DNA of 64,000 nucleotides from DATFMP01 sp035266845. Its GTDB lineage: Bacteria > SAR324 > JACQKK01. The notes below the pieces were generated by a model, which searched no databases, was not told the DNA's origin, and was given only the letters and a program-made list of their open reading frames with translations. Shown here piece by piece: positions 46,431-55,428 of the stretch; the first letter of the stretch is position 1, and each line of letters opens with the position of its first letter. The translations under genes were made by a program, and so were the position numbers. The stretch is taken from positions 1 to 64,000 of the forward strand of contig DATFMP010000057.1 in the NCBI GenBank assembly GCA_035266845.1, read 5' to 3'.

Positions 46431-47402
46431 ATGACCACCCCCAAAGCTCGGCTGAGCCCCGACGATCCGCAGTGGATCGAGCGCCTGTGCAGCGGCGACC
46501 GCGCCACGCTGGCCCGCGCCATCACGCTGATCGAGAACGAGGCGGCCTCGGCCCAGGCCGTGCTGCGCGCGATCTTCCCGCACGTGGGCCACGCCCAGGT
46601 GGTGGGCTTTACCGGGGCGCCCGGCGTGGGCAAGTCCACCCTGGTCAATGCCTACATCGGCGAGCTGCGCCGGCGCGGCAAGCGCGTGGGGGTGATCGCG
46701 GTGGACCCCTCCAGCCCCGTCAGCGGCGGGGCCATCCTGGGCGATCGCATCCGCATGTCCGAGCACGGTGCGGACCCCGGCGTATTCGTGCGCTCGCTGG
46801 CCTCGCGGGGGCACCTGGGCGGACTGACCCGCATGACCGTGCGCGTGGTGGACGTGATGGACGCCGCCGCGCGCGACGTGGTGATCCTGGAGACGGTGGG
46901 AACCGGGCAATCCGAGGTGGAGATCGCCGGCATCGCCCACACCAAGGTGGTCGTGAGCGCCCCGGGCCTGGGCGATGAGATTCAGGCCGTCAAGGCGGGC
47001 ATCCTGGAGATCGCGGACGTGCTGGTGGTGAACAAGGCGGACAGCCCCCTGGCCGACCAGACCGTGCGCCAGCTCCGCGATGCGCTGCACCTCACCAAGC
47101 GCCCCGGCTGGCAGGTGCCCGTGCTGCGCACCGTGGCCACCACGGGCGAGGGCATCGCCGAGCTGACGGACGCGATCGTGGCGCACGCCGCGCAGCTCGA
47201 TCCCTCCGCACGCGAGGGCGCCCCACGCCTGCGCATGCGGCGCCTCATCGCCGCGGCGGCCGCGCGCCAAGCCCGCCGCCGCATCGAGGGGCTGCAGGGC
47301 GGCGCCTTCGATGCGCTCTGCGATGCCGTGCTCAAGGGCGAGGTGGACTTCGAGACCGCCGCGCAGCAGGCGCTGCACCCGGACTTCGGGGACGAAACGT
47401 GA
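46431..47402 (+). CDS. MeaB/ArgK-type GTPase chaperone
   Basis: This 323-residue G3E-type GTPase of the MeaB/ArgK family loads and protects adenosylcobalamin in methylmalonyl-CoA or isobutyryl-CoA mutases. It has Walker A GAPGVGKST (62-70), VIAVDPSSPVSGGAILGDRIR, the switch region ETVGTGQSEVEIA and the guanine motif NKAD. No mutase gene is in the window. Its stop overlaps the GTG start of the thioesterase (GTGA), suggesting coupled expression and a link to acyl-CoA metabolism. Confidence 0.92.
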   Translation: MTTPKARLSPDDPQWIERLCSGDRATLARAITLIENEAASAQAVLRAIFPHVGHAQVVGFTGAPGVGKSTLVNAYIGELRRRGKRVGVIAVDPSSPVSGGAILGDRIRMSEHGADPGVFVRSLASRGHLGGLTRMTVRVVDVMDAAARDVVILETVGTGQSEVEIAGIAHTKVVVSAPGLGDEIQAVKAGILEIADVLVVNKADSPLADQTVRQLRDALHLTKRPGWQVPVLRTVATTGEGIAELTDAIVAHAAQLDPSAREGAPRLRMRRLIAAAAARQARRRIEGLQGGAFDALCDAVLKGEVDFETAAQQALHPDFGDET

Positions 47403-47845
47403 GCGATCCGGCGGAGCAGCCGAGTGGCGAGGCCCTGGTGCGGCTGCTGGCCGTGCGCGATCGCGTAGCGGTGGGCCTGGGCGCGGAGCTGGCCTCGGCC
47501 GATCCGGAGCGTGTGATGCTGCGCCTGCGCGTGACCGAGGCACACCTAAACTTTTACGGCTACTGCCATGGGGGCGTGATCTTCACGCTGGCCGACTCGG
47601 CCTTCGGGCTGGCCTGCAATGCCCACGGCGAGGTCGCCGTGGCGCTGGACGTCCACCTGACCTTTTCCACCGCCGTGCGCGTGGGAGAGACCCTCACCGC
47701 CACGGCTACCGAGCTGACGCGCACGCGCCGCACGGGCACCTACCGCATCGAAGTGCGCAACGACGCCGGCGCGCTCGTCTCCCATTTCATGGGCACCGCC
47801 CACGTGACCGGCAGGCCCACCCTGCCGCTGCCCGAGCAACCCTGA
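47399..47845 (+). CDS. PaaI-type hotdog thioesterase (GTG start)
   Basis: The 148-residue hotdog-fold protein resembles PaaI, an acyl-CoA thioesterase of the phenylacetate pathway: NFYGYCHGGVIFTLADSAFG contains the conserved His-Gly-Gly and Asp region, followed by VALDVHLTFSTAVRVG. GTG at 47399 overlaps the MeaB-type stop by 4 bp. No other paa gene is present, so it is probably a general CoA-releasing enzyme partnered with the mutase pathway. Confidence 0.87.
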   Translation: MSDPAEQPSGEALVRLLAVRDRVAVGLGAELASADPERVMLRLRVTEAHLNFYGYCHGGVIFTLADSAFGLACNAHGEVAVALDVHLTFSTAVRVGETLTATATELTRTRRTGTYRIEVRNDAGALVSHFMGTAHVTGRPTLPLPEQP

Positions 47846-47878
47846 TCGCGCCACGCGGCGCCGCCCGGATGGCCCCGC

Positions 47879-48730
47879 TCAGGTGAGGAAGGCGTCCAGC
47901 GCGGCCTGGGCTTCCGCCTCGTCCAGGGTGGGGGCGTGGCTCACGCCGGGCACCTCCGCCACGCGCAGCTGCGGCTGGGCGGCCTGCATGGCCTGCACCG
48001 TGGGGGGCGCGAGCAGATCCGACTCGCCTCCGCGAATGAGCAGAAGCGACCCCGTGAAGGCCCGAAAACCCTCCCAGAGGAACTTGTCGCGGGCCTGCAC
48101 CTCCTGCGGGGTGGGCGTGGATGCCCCGCGCACGGCCGGGTCATACTTGACGCGGAAGGTGCCGTCCGCCTCCCGGTGCAGGTTCCAGCGCGCCAGCTCG
48201 CGCACGGCATCGCGGGGCCGATCCTTCAACCAGTAGAAGTAGGTCAGCACGCCGCGCTCGATGTAGTCGTCCACAGAGGTGAAGCGTGCGTCCGAGCGAT
48301 CGCCCACGGCCTGGGCTATGCGCGCCAAGCCCTCGGCCGCGATCTCGGGACCGATGTCGTTCAGCACCACGCGGCGCAGGCGCGGGGCCGCCATGCGCGC
48401 GATGGACATCGCCGTCAGGCCGCCCAGGGAGGTACCCACGTAGTCCGTGGCCTCGATGCCGAGGTGATCCAGCAGCGCCAGCGCATCCTTGGCGTACTGC
48501 ACCACGTTGTAGGTCTCCGGTGGCGCCCAGTCGCTGTCCCCACGCCCCCGCAGGTCCATGGCCACGCAGCGGAAGCGTGTGGCCAAGTGCCGCGCCATGC
48601 CGTCGAAGGAGTGGCTCTGCTGCGTGAGGCCATGCACGCACAGCAAGGGTGGCGCCGCGGCATCGCCCCAGTCCTGGTAGTGCAAGCGGCAGCCGTTGAG
48701 GGTGACGAACTGGTCGGTATACTCCGGCAT
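47879..48730 (-). CDS. Alpha/beta hydrolase
   Basis: The 283-residue hydrolase has oxyanion LCVHGLTQQSHSFDG, nucleophile elbow GTSLGG (Ser101), acid GGESDLL and catalytic His in PGVSHAPTLD. It resembles the 3-oxoadipate enol-lactonase and MhpC-like group. ATG at 48730 follows GGAG at 7 nt. It is convergent with the thioesterase, 33 bp away. The substrate is unknown. Confidence 0.88.
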   Translation of the reverse strand: MPEYTDQFVTLNGCRLHYQDWGDAAAPPLLCVHGLTQQSHSFDGMARHLATRFRCVAMDLRGRGDSDWAPPETYNVVQYAKDALALLDHLGIEATDYVGTSLGGLTAMSIARMAAPRLRRVVLNDIGPEIAAEGLARIAQAVGDRSDARFTSVDDYIERGVLTYFYWLKDRPRDAVRELARWNLHREADGTFRVKYDPAVRGASTPTPQEVQARDKFLWEGFRAFTGSLLLIRGGESDLLAPPTVQAMQAAQPQLRVAEVPGVSHAPTLDEAEAQAALDAFLT

Positions 48731-48821
48731 AGCGGTGCTCCAATGGTGGCCAAACAGTCCTGCGTTGGCCCGCTGCCGTCGTGGCGCAGCGAGCGATTGG
48801 TCCCTGCCGGCAGCGCAAGGC

Positions 48822-49325
48822 CTAGCGGTTCAGGCCCTGCGCTTCCAGGTAGAAGATCACATCCAGCGGGGGCGGTTCGATGCCGTCCTGATTCATGGCC
48901 GCCACCACCTGTCCACGATGGTAAGTCTGGTGATTGAACTGGCCCAACAGCAGGTGATCGCGCCGCACGGTCTCCGTCCCCTCGCCCAGGATCACGCGGT
49001 AGGTGACGGTGCCGGTCAGCGCGGCGGCGTCCAGGCCCTCCACGATCCGGATCAACCGTGCATCTTCCGCCTCACGCGCCGCACGCAGGGCCGCGAGGTT
49101 GTCATGGAGCACGCAATCAAGCGTGAGGTCGCCGTGGTCCTGGCCCTCCAGACGCCCACACCACAGGCGATCCACCACCAGCAGGTGGTTCAGCGTCCCA
49201 TGAATGGAGCCGAAGAACAGCCCCCGCTCGCGGCGGTAGTCGGCATCCGAAAGCCCGGCCACCGCGCCGTAGAGTCGGGCATTGGCCCAGGCATTGAAGT
49301 GGGCCATCAGGCGCAAAGGTTCCAT
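48822..49325 (-). CDS. DinB-family four-helix protein
   Basis: The 167-residue product has the DinB fold with the metal-binding histidine set: HGTLNHLLVVDRLW and FNHQTYHRGQV. DinB proteins are often thiol transferases or damage-inducible proteins of unknown reaction. ATG at 49325 (MEPLRLMAHFNAW) follows GGGAG closely; another ATG at 49340 has no site. It is divergent from the TRAP operon, from which it is separated by 460 bp. Confidence 0.87.
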   Translation of the reverse strand: MEPLRLMAHFNAWANARLYGAVAGLSDADYRRERGLFFGSIHGTLNHLLVVDRLWCGRLEGQDHGDLTLDCVLHDNLAALRAAREAEDARLIRIVEGLDAAALTGTVTYRVILGEGTETVRRDHLLLGQFNHQTYHRGQVVAAMNQDGIEPPPLDVIFYLEAQGLNR

Positions 49326-49500
49326 GGTCTCCCATCGCATGTGCCGCCACGGCGTGATCGGATGCGCACGACGGTGGCGGACACCTCTCCTCGCTGGCCT
49401 CGATCCAGACGTTGGGCCCACCCTTAGCGCACGCGGGAAAGACGATGCAAGGCAGCCCGAAACTCTGGGGATCGGTGGGCGGCGGAGCCGCCCCGGCCCT

Positions 49501-49514
49501 TGATCTGGATCAAG
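49501..49514 (+). promoter_or_regulatory. FNR/ANR-binding box of the TRAP operon
   Basis: TTGAT-CTGG-ATCAA is a perfect FNR/ANR/DNR box. Flanking CCGGCCC and GGGCCGG extend the symmetry with one unpaired T. The centre at 49507.5 is 41.5 bp before the start point predicted from the -10 at 49537, the class II activator position. Confidence 0.85.
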
Positions 49515-49536
49515 GGCCGGATGCTGACGCGAGGCT

Positions 49537-49542
49537 ATAGTT
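49537..49542 (+). promoter_or_regulatory. -10 element of the FNR-dependent TRAP promoter
   Basis: TATAGT (5 of 6 matches) lies 22 bp after the FNR box, exactly where a class II activated promoter needs it. There is no -35, as expected when FNR replaces it. Confidence 0.8.
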
Positions 49543-49785
49543 CGCATATCCGTTCACGTCTCGCGGTGACCTCGCCGCAGGGTCGTCGCTACGCTTCACC
49601 AATCGGCCTGCCAGGGCGCGCAGGCCGCGACAGATCGACCGCCACCTCGGAGGGACGGCGGCCGTGCGGCAGTTAATCCGACACACCCGGTTCCTGTGTG
49701 GCATCGGGAGGGCGGGCGGGTTTTCCCCAATTCCCCGCTGAAAAAGGGAGCCGTCCGCGACACCAGAACCCCAAGCGGTGCAGTC

Positions 49786-50754
49786 ATGAAACGTTTCATC
49801 AGCATTGCGCTCCTCTGCGGAGCGCTCACCCTGGCCGCCTCCATGGCGAGCGCGGCAGACACGTTTGTGCGCATGGTTTCCGGGCCATCGGGCGGCAGTT
49901 GGTACCCCCTCGGCGCCAAGATCATGCAGGTGATGGGCGAGGAGATCAAAGGCATCGCCACCTCCAATGGCCCCGGTGGTGGCGTCGGCAACATCAAGGA
50001 CGTCTCGCAAGGCAATGCGGAGATCGGCTGGTCCTACGGCCACACGGTCTACAACGGCTATGTTGGCCGCGGTGTGTTCAAGAGCCCGCAGAAGAACATC
50101 CGCTTCTTCGCCACGCTCTATCCGGCCGGATTCCAGGTGGCGGTGCCCAAGGATTCCCCGATCCACTCCTTCGCGGACATGAAGAACAAGAACATCAGCC
50201 CGGGCAAGGCCGGCTGGACCGGCACCGCCTTCGCCAACTCGGTGCTGGGGGCCTACGGCCTGAGCTTCGACAAGATCCAGGAGAACGGCGGCACGGTGCA
50301 CTACGTGGACTATAACGACTCGGTGGCGCTCATGAAGGACGGGCACATCGACGTGTTCATGGCCGTGACCTCCATTCCCCAGGCCTCGTTCATCGATCTG
50401 AACTACAAGCCGGGCATCCGCTTCATCGGCATCGAGCCGCCTATGATGAAGAAGATACTTGCGGACAATCCGGGCTTCATCCAGACCGTGATCCCGAAAA
50501 CGGCCTATGACGGTCTGACCGCGGACGTCCCGATCCTGGGCGCCGTCACCGTGATGGTCGTCAACAAGGACCTCCCGGACGACCTCGTCTACAACATGTG
50601 CAAGGTGTTCTGGAAAAACCACGGCACCTTCGCCGACGTGAAGAAGATCTGGAACAAGGTGAAGCTGGAGGATGCATTGATCGGCGCGGCCATTCCGGTG
50701 CACCCGGGCGCGCAACGCTGCTACGACGAGCTGGGCGTCAAGAAGAAGATGTAA
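49786..50754 (+). CDS. TRAP transporter TAXI-family solute receptor
   Basis: The 322-residue periplasmic receptor has a signal peptide (RFISIALLCGALTLAASMASAA) and TAXI-family features: GPSGGSWYPLGAKIMQVM, GGVGNIKDVSQGNAEIGW and a two-lobed remainder ending GVKKKM. TAXI receptors bind small organic acids such as glutamate or C4-C5 carboxylates; the ligand here is not defined. ATG at 49786 (MKRFISIA) is chosen over the longer frame to 49696, which reads through leader sequence. It is the first gene of the FNR-controlled operon. Confidence 0.92.
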   Translation: MKRFISIALLCGALTLAASMASAADTFVRMVSGPSGGSWYPLGAKIMQVMGEEIKGIATSNGPGGGVGNIKDVSQGNAEIGWSYGHTVYNGYVGRGVFKSPQKNIRFFATLYPAGFQVAVPKDSPIHSFADMKNKNISPGKAGWTGTAFANSVLGAYGLSFDKIQENGGTVHYVDYNDSVALMKDGHIDVFMAVTSIPQASFIDLNYKPGIRFIGIEPPMMKKILADNPGFIQTVIPKTAYDGLTADVPILGAVTVMVVNKDLPDDLVYNMCKVFWKNHGTFADVKKIWNKVKLEDALIGAAIPVHPGAQRCYDELGVKKKM

Positions 50755-50858
50755 CCGGTTCCCGGAGTTGGGCGTGCCGGGGCCACCATGGCTCCGCACA
50801 CCCCGCTCTGGGCCACTCCCTGGGGGGCGCTCCCGCCCATTGCTGACGGATTGCGAAC

Positions 50859-52871
50859 ATGGCCGAGGCACTGCAACGCCTGCAGTACGAAGAGATCAAG
50901 GAGCCGACGCTGCTGGAGGTGGCGCTGCGCGAGCAAGGTCTGACGTTGACCAAGGTGATCGCGCTCGCGATGTCCATTGTTGCCATCGCCCTGGCGCTGT
51001 TTCACCTGTATGTGGCGCTGTTCGGCACGCCCGAGACACGCTCGTTCCGCGCCACACACCTCACCGTGATGCTTGTGCTGGCGTTTCTCACCAAGCCGCT
51101 GTTCCGCAAGAGCTGGACCGACCCGCTGATCCTGCCCGGTTCGGCCACCAATGGCCTGCGGCTGGGGGGCTTCGCGGTCGACCTGGTGCTGGTGGGCTTC
51201 GGCCTGTTCGTGCAGGCGTACACCTTGTGGGACGTCACGGACTTCAACATGCGCGGGGGCGATCTCACGCGCGCCGACCTAATCGTAGGGCCGCTGTTCA
51301 TCCTGCTGGTGCTGGAAGCAACGCGCCGGGCCGTGGGGATGCCGATGGTGCTCGTGACCGCGTTCTTCATCGTGCAGAGCCTGTATTCGCAGTACTTCGT
51401 GGGCTTCATGTACGGCCCGCCCACCTCGTTCTATAAGTACGTAGACACCATCTTCATGCGGGCGGACGGCATCTTCGGCATCCCCCTGATGGTCGTCGCC
51501 ACGTACATCCTGCTGTTCATCATCTTTGGGGCCCTGCTGATTCGATCCGGGGCCGGACGGTTCTTCATCGATCTCGCCATATCGCTGACGGGCCATCGCA
51601 CCGGCGGGCCGGCCAAGGCCTCCGTGGTGGCCAGCGCCATGATGGGTACCGTCTCCGGCTCGGCCGTGGCCAACGTGGTCACCACCGGCTCGTTCACCAT
51701 TCCGCTGATGAAGAAGCTGGGCTACCGGCCCCGCTTCGCCGCGGCGGTGGAGGCCTGTGCCTCTTCGGGCGGACAGATCACGCCGCCGGTGATGGGCGCG
51801 GCGGCCTTCATCATCGCCGAGTTCCTGCAGGTGAGCTACCTCGTGGTGATCGTGGCGGCGGCCATCCCGGCGTTCCTGTACTTCGCCACCGTGTACTTCA
51901 TGGTGCACCTGGAGGCGGAGAAGCACGGCGTGGCTCGCGTGCCCAAGGAACAGTTGCCGCCGTTCTGGGAGGTGCTGAAGGAGGGTTGGCACCTGCTGCT
52001 CTCCCTGGCGCTGCTGGTGGCCCTGATGGCCATCGGCTTCTCGGCCATGATGGCGGCCTTCTGGAGCATCATCGCCATCGTGGCACTGAGCTTCGTGAAC
52101 CGCTCCACGCGCATGAGCGCGGTGGATATCTTCGCGGCGCTGGAATCGGGCGTGCGCAGCACCATGCCGGTGACCATCGCCTGTGCCTGCGCGGGCATCA
52201 TCATCGGCTCGGTGTTCGTCTCCGGGCTGGGGCTCAAGTTCACCGACTCGGTGATCCAGATGTCCGGCGGCCATCTGATCCTGCTGCTGTGTCTCACGGC
52301 GGTCGCCTCCATCCTGCTGGGCATGGGCATCACCACCACGGCCGTGTACATCACCCTGGCCGCGCTGATCATCCCCTCGCTGGTGAAGATGCACGTGGTG
52401 CCGATGGCCGCGCACATGTTCGCGTTCTACTTCGGCCTGGTCTCCACCATCACGCCGCCCGTGGCGTTGGCGGCCTTTGCCGCAGCGGCCCTGGCGGGCA
52501 CACCACCCATGAGCACCGCGTTCGAGGCGGCCAAGGTGGGCATCGCCAAGTATCTGGTACCTTTCATATTCGTCTACAACCCCTCGCTGCTGTTCGTGGG
52601 CCCGCTCTGGCTCACGGCCTTTTCGGTGCTGACGGCGCTGGGTGGGGTGTGGGCACTCTCGGCCGCCATCGAGGGCTGGCTGCATGGGCGCCTCTCGCTG
52701 TGGATGCGCGGAGTGCTGTTCCTGGTGTCGTGGGCGCTGCTCTATCCGCCGCAGTTGAGCGTGCTGGGCATCTCGGGCTACGTAATCACGGTGGCCGGAG
52801 CGGCCGCCGCGGTGGTCGTCTATGTGCTGCGCGGGCGCGCCCGCTCGGCGCTGCTGCCGGCGGGAGGCTGA
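50859..52871 (+). CDS. TRAP transporter fused small-large permease (TAXI type)
   Basis: The 670-residue membrane protein joins the small (DctQ) and large (DctM) subunits, as is usual for TAXI systems. After an N-terminal four-helix part (about residues 20-160) the large domain carries GSAVANVVTTGSFTIPLMKK, ITPPVMGAAAFIIAEF and the second-half repeat ITPPVALAAFAAAALAGTPP, followed by C-terminal helices. It uses an ion gradient rather than ATP. It starts 104 bp after the receptor and ends 3 bp before the small membrane protein. Confidence 0.94.
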   Translation: MAEALQRLQYEEIKEPTLLEVALREQGLTLTKVIALAMSIVAIALALFHLYVALFGTPETRSFRATHLTVMLVLAFLTKPLFRKSWTDPLILPGSATNGLRLGGFAVDLVLVGFGLFVQAYTLWDVTDFNMRGGDLTRADLIVGPLFILLVLEATRRAVGMPMVLVTAFFIVQSLYSQYFVGFMYGPPTSFYKYVDTIFMRADGIFGIPLMVVATYILLFIIFGALLIRSGAGRFFIDLAISLTGHRTGGPAKASVVASAMMGTVSGSAVANVVTTGSFTIPLMKKLGYRPRFAAAVEACASSGGQITPPVMGAAAFIIAEFLQVSYLVVIVAAAIPAFLYFATVYFMVHLEAEKHGVARVPKEQLPPFWEVLKEGWHLLLSLALLVALMAIGFSAMMAAFWSIIAIVALSFVNRSTRMSAVDIFAALESGVRSTMPVTIACACAGIIIGSVFVSGLGLKFTDSVIQMSGGHLILLLCLTAVASILLGMGITTTAVYITLAALIIPSLVKMHVVPMAAHMFAFYFGLVSTITPPVALAAFAAAALAGTPPMSTAFEAAKVGIAKYLVPFIFVYNPSLLFVGPLWLTAFSVLTALGGVWALSAAIEGWLHGRLSLWMRGVLFLVSWALLYPPQLSVLGISGYVITVAGAAAAVVVYVLRGRARSALLPAGG

Positions 52872-52874
52872 GAC

Positions 52875-53090
52875 ATGCGAGAACTCTTTCTGGGAAAGCC
52901 CTCGCACTGGGCGTTGTGGGTCATCATCTGCGTGGTGCTCTACGCCGCGGGCGACGTGCACATGCACGTGCGCTGGTTCAGCTGGTTTCTCGGGCTGATC
53001 CTGCTGCTGAGCACCGCATCGGTGCTGTACATCGTTCTCACTTATCGCCCGGGCGATCGCATCACGCGCGATCCCTTCGACGAGCCCTAG
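52875..53090 (+). CDS. Small two-helix membrane protein of the TRAP operon
   Basis: The 71-residue product has two probable membrane helices (ALWVIICVVLYAAGDVHMHV about 12-31, and FSWFLGLILLLSTASVLYIVL about 36-56) and a charged tail (RPGDRITRDPFDEP). It does not match a named family known to me. It follows the permease by 3 bp and precedes repeat copy B, so it is probably the last gene of the operon and may be an accessory subunit or stabiliser of the carrier. Confidence 0.65.
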   Translation: MRELFLGKPSHWALWVIICVVLYAAGDVHMHVRWFSWFLGLILLLSTASVLYIVLTYRPGDRITRDPFDEP

Positions 53091-53104
53091 TGGTGCGCCA
53101 AGGC

Positions 53105-53362
53105 TTAATTTTGGGGTTTGCGGAGGAGGAAGGCGCTGCCTCCGGTGCTATCGGCGGCCTCGCGCAAGCGCTCGGCCGCGTCCGCACCTCCACTCTCCGA
53201 CAGGGGCCGACGGCCCCTGCACCCCCTCCACATGGGATCCCAACTTCACCTTACTGCACTTTCAAGACACAAGGGGGCTTGCTCCCTTGCGGGGGTTCCA
53301 AGGGGAGGGGGAGCCCCCTTGGAGGCATCCATCCTGAAGTTCAGGGCTGACGCTCTACTAGG
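53105..53362. repeat. Structured intergenic repeat, copy B
   Basis: This copy occupies most of the 318-bp convergent gap between the TRAP operon and the GNAT gene. It shares the 72-bp core (53117-53188) and the AGGGGCC/GGCCCCT hairpin (53202-53218, loop GAC) with copy A, carries an insertion relative to it, and has a strong second hairpin with arms TCCAAGGGG (53297-53305) and CCCCTTGGA (53315-53323). It ends near CTCTACTAG. It may act as a bidirectional terminator here. The rest of the gap, 53363-53408, shows nothing else. Confidence 0.65.
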
Positions 53363-53408
53363 GGCGCGTGGGGAAAGGCCGGGGCGGGCGCCCCCGCGCC
53401 CAGTGCCC

Positions 53409-53999
53409 CTAAGCCTCGGGCGGCTCCAGGTGCTTTGCCAACAGGATGTCCGGGCAGCCCGGGCCATTGGCATCGGGCAGCACCCCTACCACCACGAAGC
53501 CGAGTCGCTGGTAGAAGCCCAGTGGGTGCGGCGGCTTGGCCGTGATCCCTTGCAGCTTGCCCAGGGGATCGGTGAACAGGTCGACGCCGGCCAGCGAGGT
53601 CAAGCCGCTCTCGTCGTCCGCGCCCACCCACAGCGTGCGTGCGCCCTCCACATAGGCCACGGTGGCCAGATCATCCACCAGCGCACGACCCACCCCGTGG
53701 GTGCGCAGGGTCGGATCCACCACCAACGGCTCCACCTCCCACGTCTCGCCATAGTACTGGGGCACCCCGCCCACCCAGCCCAGCAGGCGTCCCTCCGGCC
53801 CTAGCGCGCCGCGGGCCACATTGGGGGCCTCCAGCAACGAGTGCACCTCCCCCTCGGCCTGGGTCAGGTTGGGCCATGCGCGCGGGGCCAGGTCGCGGAA
53901 TCCATCCACCAGCAGTTGGGCTGCCTGCCGCAGCACGGCGCGGTCCTGCCGGGCGAGGTCCACAATCTCAAATGGGAGCGACTGCCGTCGCGAAGTCAT
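53409..53999 (-). CDS. GNAT-family N-acetyltransferase
   Basis: The 196-residue product has the GNAT fold: an N-terminal strand-helix (FEIVDLARQDRAVLRQAAQLL), EVEPLVVDPTLRTHGVGRAL (acetyl-CoA pyrophosphate loop R-T-H-G-V-G), and the C-terminal FYQRLGFVVVGV. It resembles aminoglycoside 6'-type and related acetyltransferases only broadly, so the acceptor is unknown. ATG at 53999 follows GGAG; the frame to 54404 is not conserved. The 292-bp gap to the next gene holds two CCGCGG palindromes (about 54027-54048) and no gene. Confidence 0.82.
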   Translation of the reverse strand: MTSRRQSLPFEIVDLARQDRAVLRQAAQLLVDGFRDLAPRAWPNLTQAEGEVHSLLEAPNVARGALGPEGRLLGWVGGVPQYYGETWEVEPLVVDPTLRTHGVGRALVDDLATVAYVEGARTLWVGADDESGLTSLAGVDLFTDPLGKLQGITAKPPHPLGFYQRLGFVVVGVLPDANGPGCPDILLAKHLEPPEA

Positions 54000-54291
54000 A
54001 CGGTCTCCGGGTGATGGGAGCGGATTCCGCGGTATGGGTCCGCGGACACGTCCGGGCATTGCCGCAACGGGATCACGCTCGCCGTGGTTGCTCGGTGCTG
54101 GCGCTGTGCGATGGGATTGCCCCCGTCTCCCCTTTTGACACAGACCTTCCTTGCGATCCTTCGGTTCAGCCCCGGATCGCCGCCCCCACTCTTGCACTAT
54201 CTTGGATGCGGGCGCCACTGAGCACCCATGGGAAGTTCGCGACGCGTCCTGCTCGAGGAGCGACGCCGCCAGACTGCAGGCCTGGGCCGCT

Positions 54292-55305
54292 TCAGCCGGC
54301 CGCGCGCCGGTAGGCCAGAGGGGTCTTGCCCGTCCAGCGCCGCACGGCCCGCACGAATGCGCTGGAGGCCGCGTACCCATGGAAGAACGCCACTTCCTCC
54401 ACATTCAGGCGCGAGTCACGAAGTTGCCGCAGCGCCGAATCGCGCACGGCCGCATCCAGTACGCTTGAGAAGGTGACCCCCGCGCGGCTCAACTCGCGCT
54501 GCAGCGTGCGCACGCTGAGGTGCATGGCTCGCGCGACGTCAGCCAACCGTGGTGCCTCCTGGCCCAGCATCGCCTGCACCTGCGTGTACAGTCGTCGTAC
54601 GATCTCCGGCCCCTGCGGCGCGGACCCGCGCAGCGCTTCCAGCATCGCCTCGAATGTGGCCCGCATCTGTGCGTCGGGCGCCAGGGTGGGCGATTCGAGT
54701 TGGCTGCGCGTCAGCAAAAAGCCTGTCACCGGCGCGTCGAAGCGCAACCGGCAGCGGAAGATGGGGGCGTATGCCTCAACATGGCTCGGCTCCGGATACG
54801 CGAAACACGCGTCCCGCGGCACCAGATCGACGCCACTGATCCAGCGCAGTATCGTCAACAGACCCGCGGCAGCAATCTCCCAGTCCGATACCAACGGGTG
54901 GTCGGCCGCCTTGGGGGCCTCCACGCACACCCTCAGGTGCCCGCCGGGGTGCTCCCGCGTGGAGACGATGATCCCGTCGGACATTAACTGGAAGTAGCGC
55001 GCGAAGCAGTCGATCGAGCCGCGCAGGGTGCGGGCGTGCATCGCCGCATAGCCGACCAGGCTCGACGCACTGATGCGCACGTTGCGCCCGATCTCCAGCC
55101 CCAGCGCCGGGTTCCCGGTCAGACGCACCGCCTCGCGGATTACAGCGCGGTGACTGCGCAGCGGCACGCGCGGTTCGCCATTGTAGAGCGCTTCCACCGG
55201 CAGCTTGGCCGCGGCCAGCAGCTCCTCCCGCGGCACGCCCCCCTCCTCCGCGACCTGCACCACCGCGCGGGTAATGCTGCCGGCGATCGTCAGTCCGGTG
55301 GACAT
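54292..55305 (-). CDS. AraC-family regulator 1 (arabinose-binding-like domain)
   Basis: This 337-residue regulator has an N-terminal ligand-binding domain of the Arabinose_bd type (IREAVRLTGNPALGLEIG, FARYFQLMSDGI) and a C-terminal AraC helix-turn-helix (LADVARAMHLSVRTLQRELS, then VEEVAFFHGYAASSAFVRAV and WTGKTPLAYRR). It is a clear paralogue of the 337-residue regulator at 55841-56854. The ATG follows GAGG at 7 nt. It diverges from a small-protein gene across a 259-bp gap that holds short palindromes and an FNR-like box. The ligand is unknown. Confidence 0.9.
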   Translation of the reverse strand: MSTGLTIAGSITRAVVQVAEEGGVPREELLAAAKLPVEALYNGEPRVPLRSHRAVIREAVRLTGNPALGLEIGRNVRISASSLVGYAAMHARTLRGSIDCFARYFQLMSDGIIVSTREHPGGHLRVCVEAPKAADHPLVSDWEIAAAGLLTILRWISGVDLVPRDACFAYPEPSHVEAYAPIFRCRLRFDAPVTGFLLTRSQLESPTLAPDAQMRATFEAMLEALRGSAPQGPEIVRRLYTQVQAMLGQEAPRLADVARAMHLSVRTLQRELSRAGVTFSSVLDAAVRDSALRQLRDSRLNVEEVAFFHGYAASSAFVRAVRRWTGKTPLAYRRAAG

Positions 55306-55333
55306 CGGGTGGCCTCACGACCGCAGCATTGGC

Positions 55334-55384
55334 ATGGAAAATCCATCAATTGGCGTCTAACGATAACGTATTTTCCGCGGGAAA
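55334..55384. promoter_or_regulatory. Two short inverted repeats in the AraC1 control region
   Basis: ATGGA-AAA-TCCAT (55334-55346) and TTTCC-GCG-GGAAA (55372-55384) lie 29-79 bp upstream of the AraC1 start. They are possible regulator-binding sites; no protein is assigned. Confidence 0.3.
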
Positions 55385-55428
55385 CGCTAGATTGGATATA
55401 GGTTTGTCCCACTCGAGCTTTCGCCCAC

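Larger units (their letters stand above)
49326..49785. other. Intergenic region with FNR-type promoter and long leader
   Basis: This 460-bp gap holds the FNR/ANR box and -10 described separately. From the predicted start at 49549 a leader of about 237 nt reaches the TRAP ATG; I recognise no riboswitch or leader peptide in it. The left 170 bp upstream of the box shows no other signal. Confidence 0.5.
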
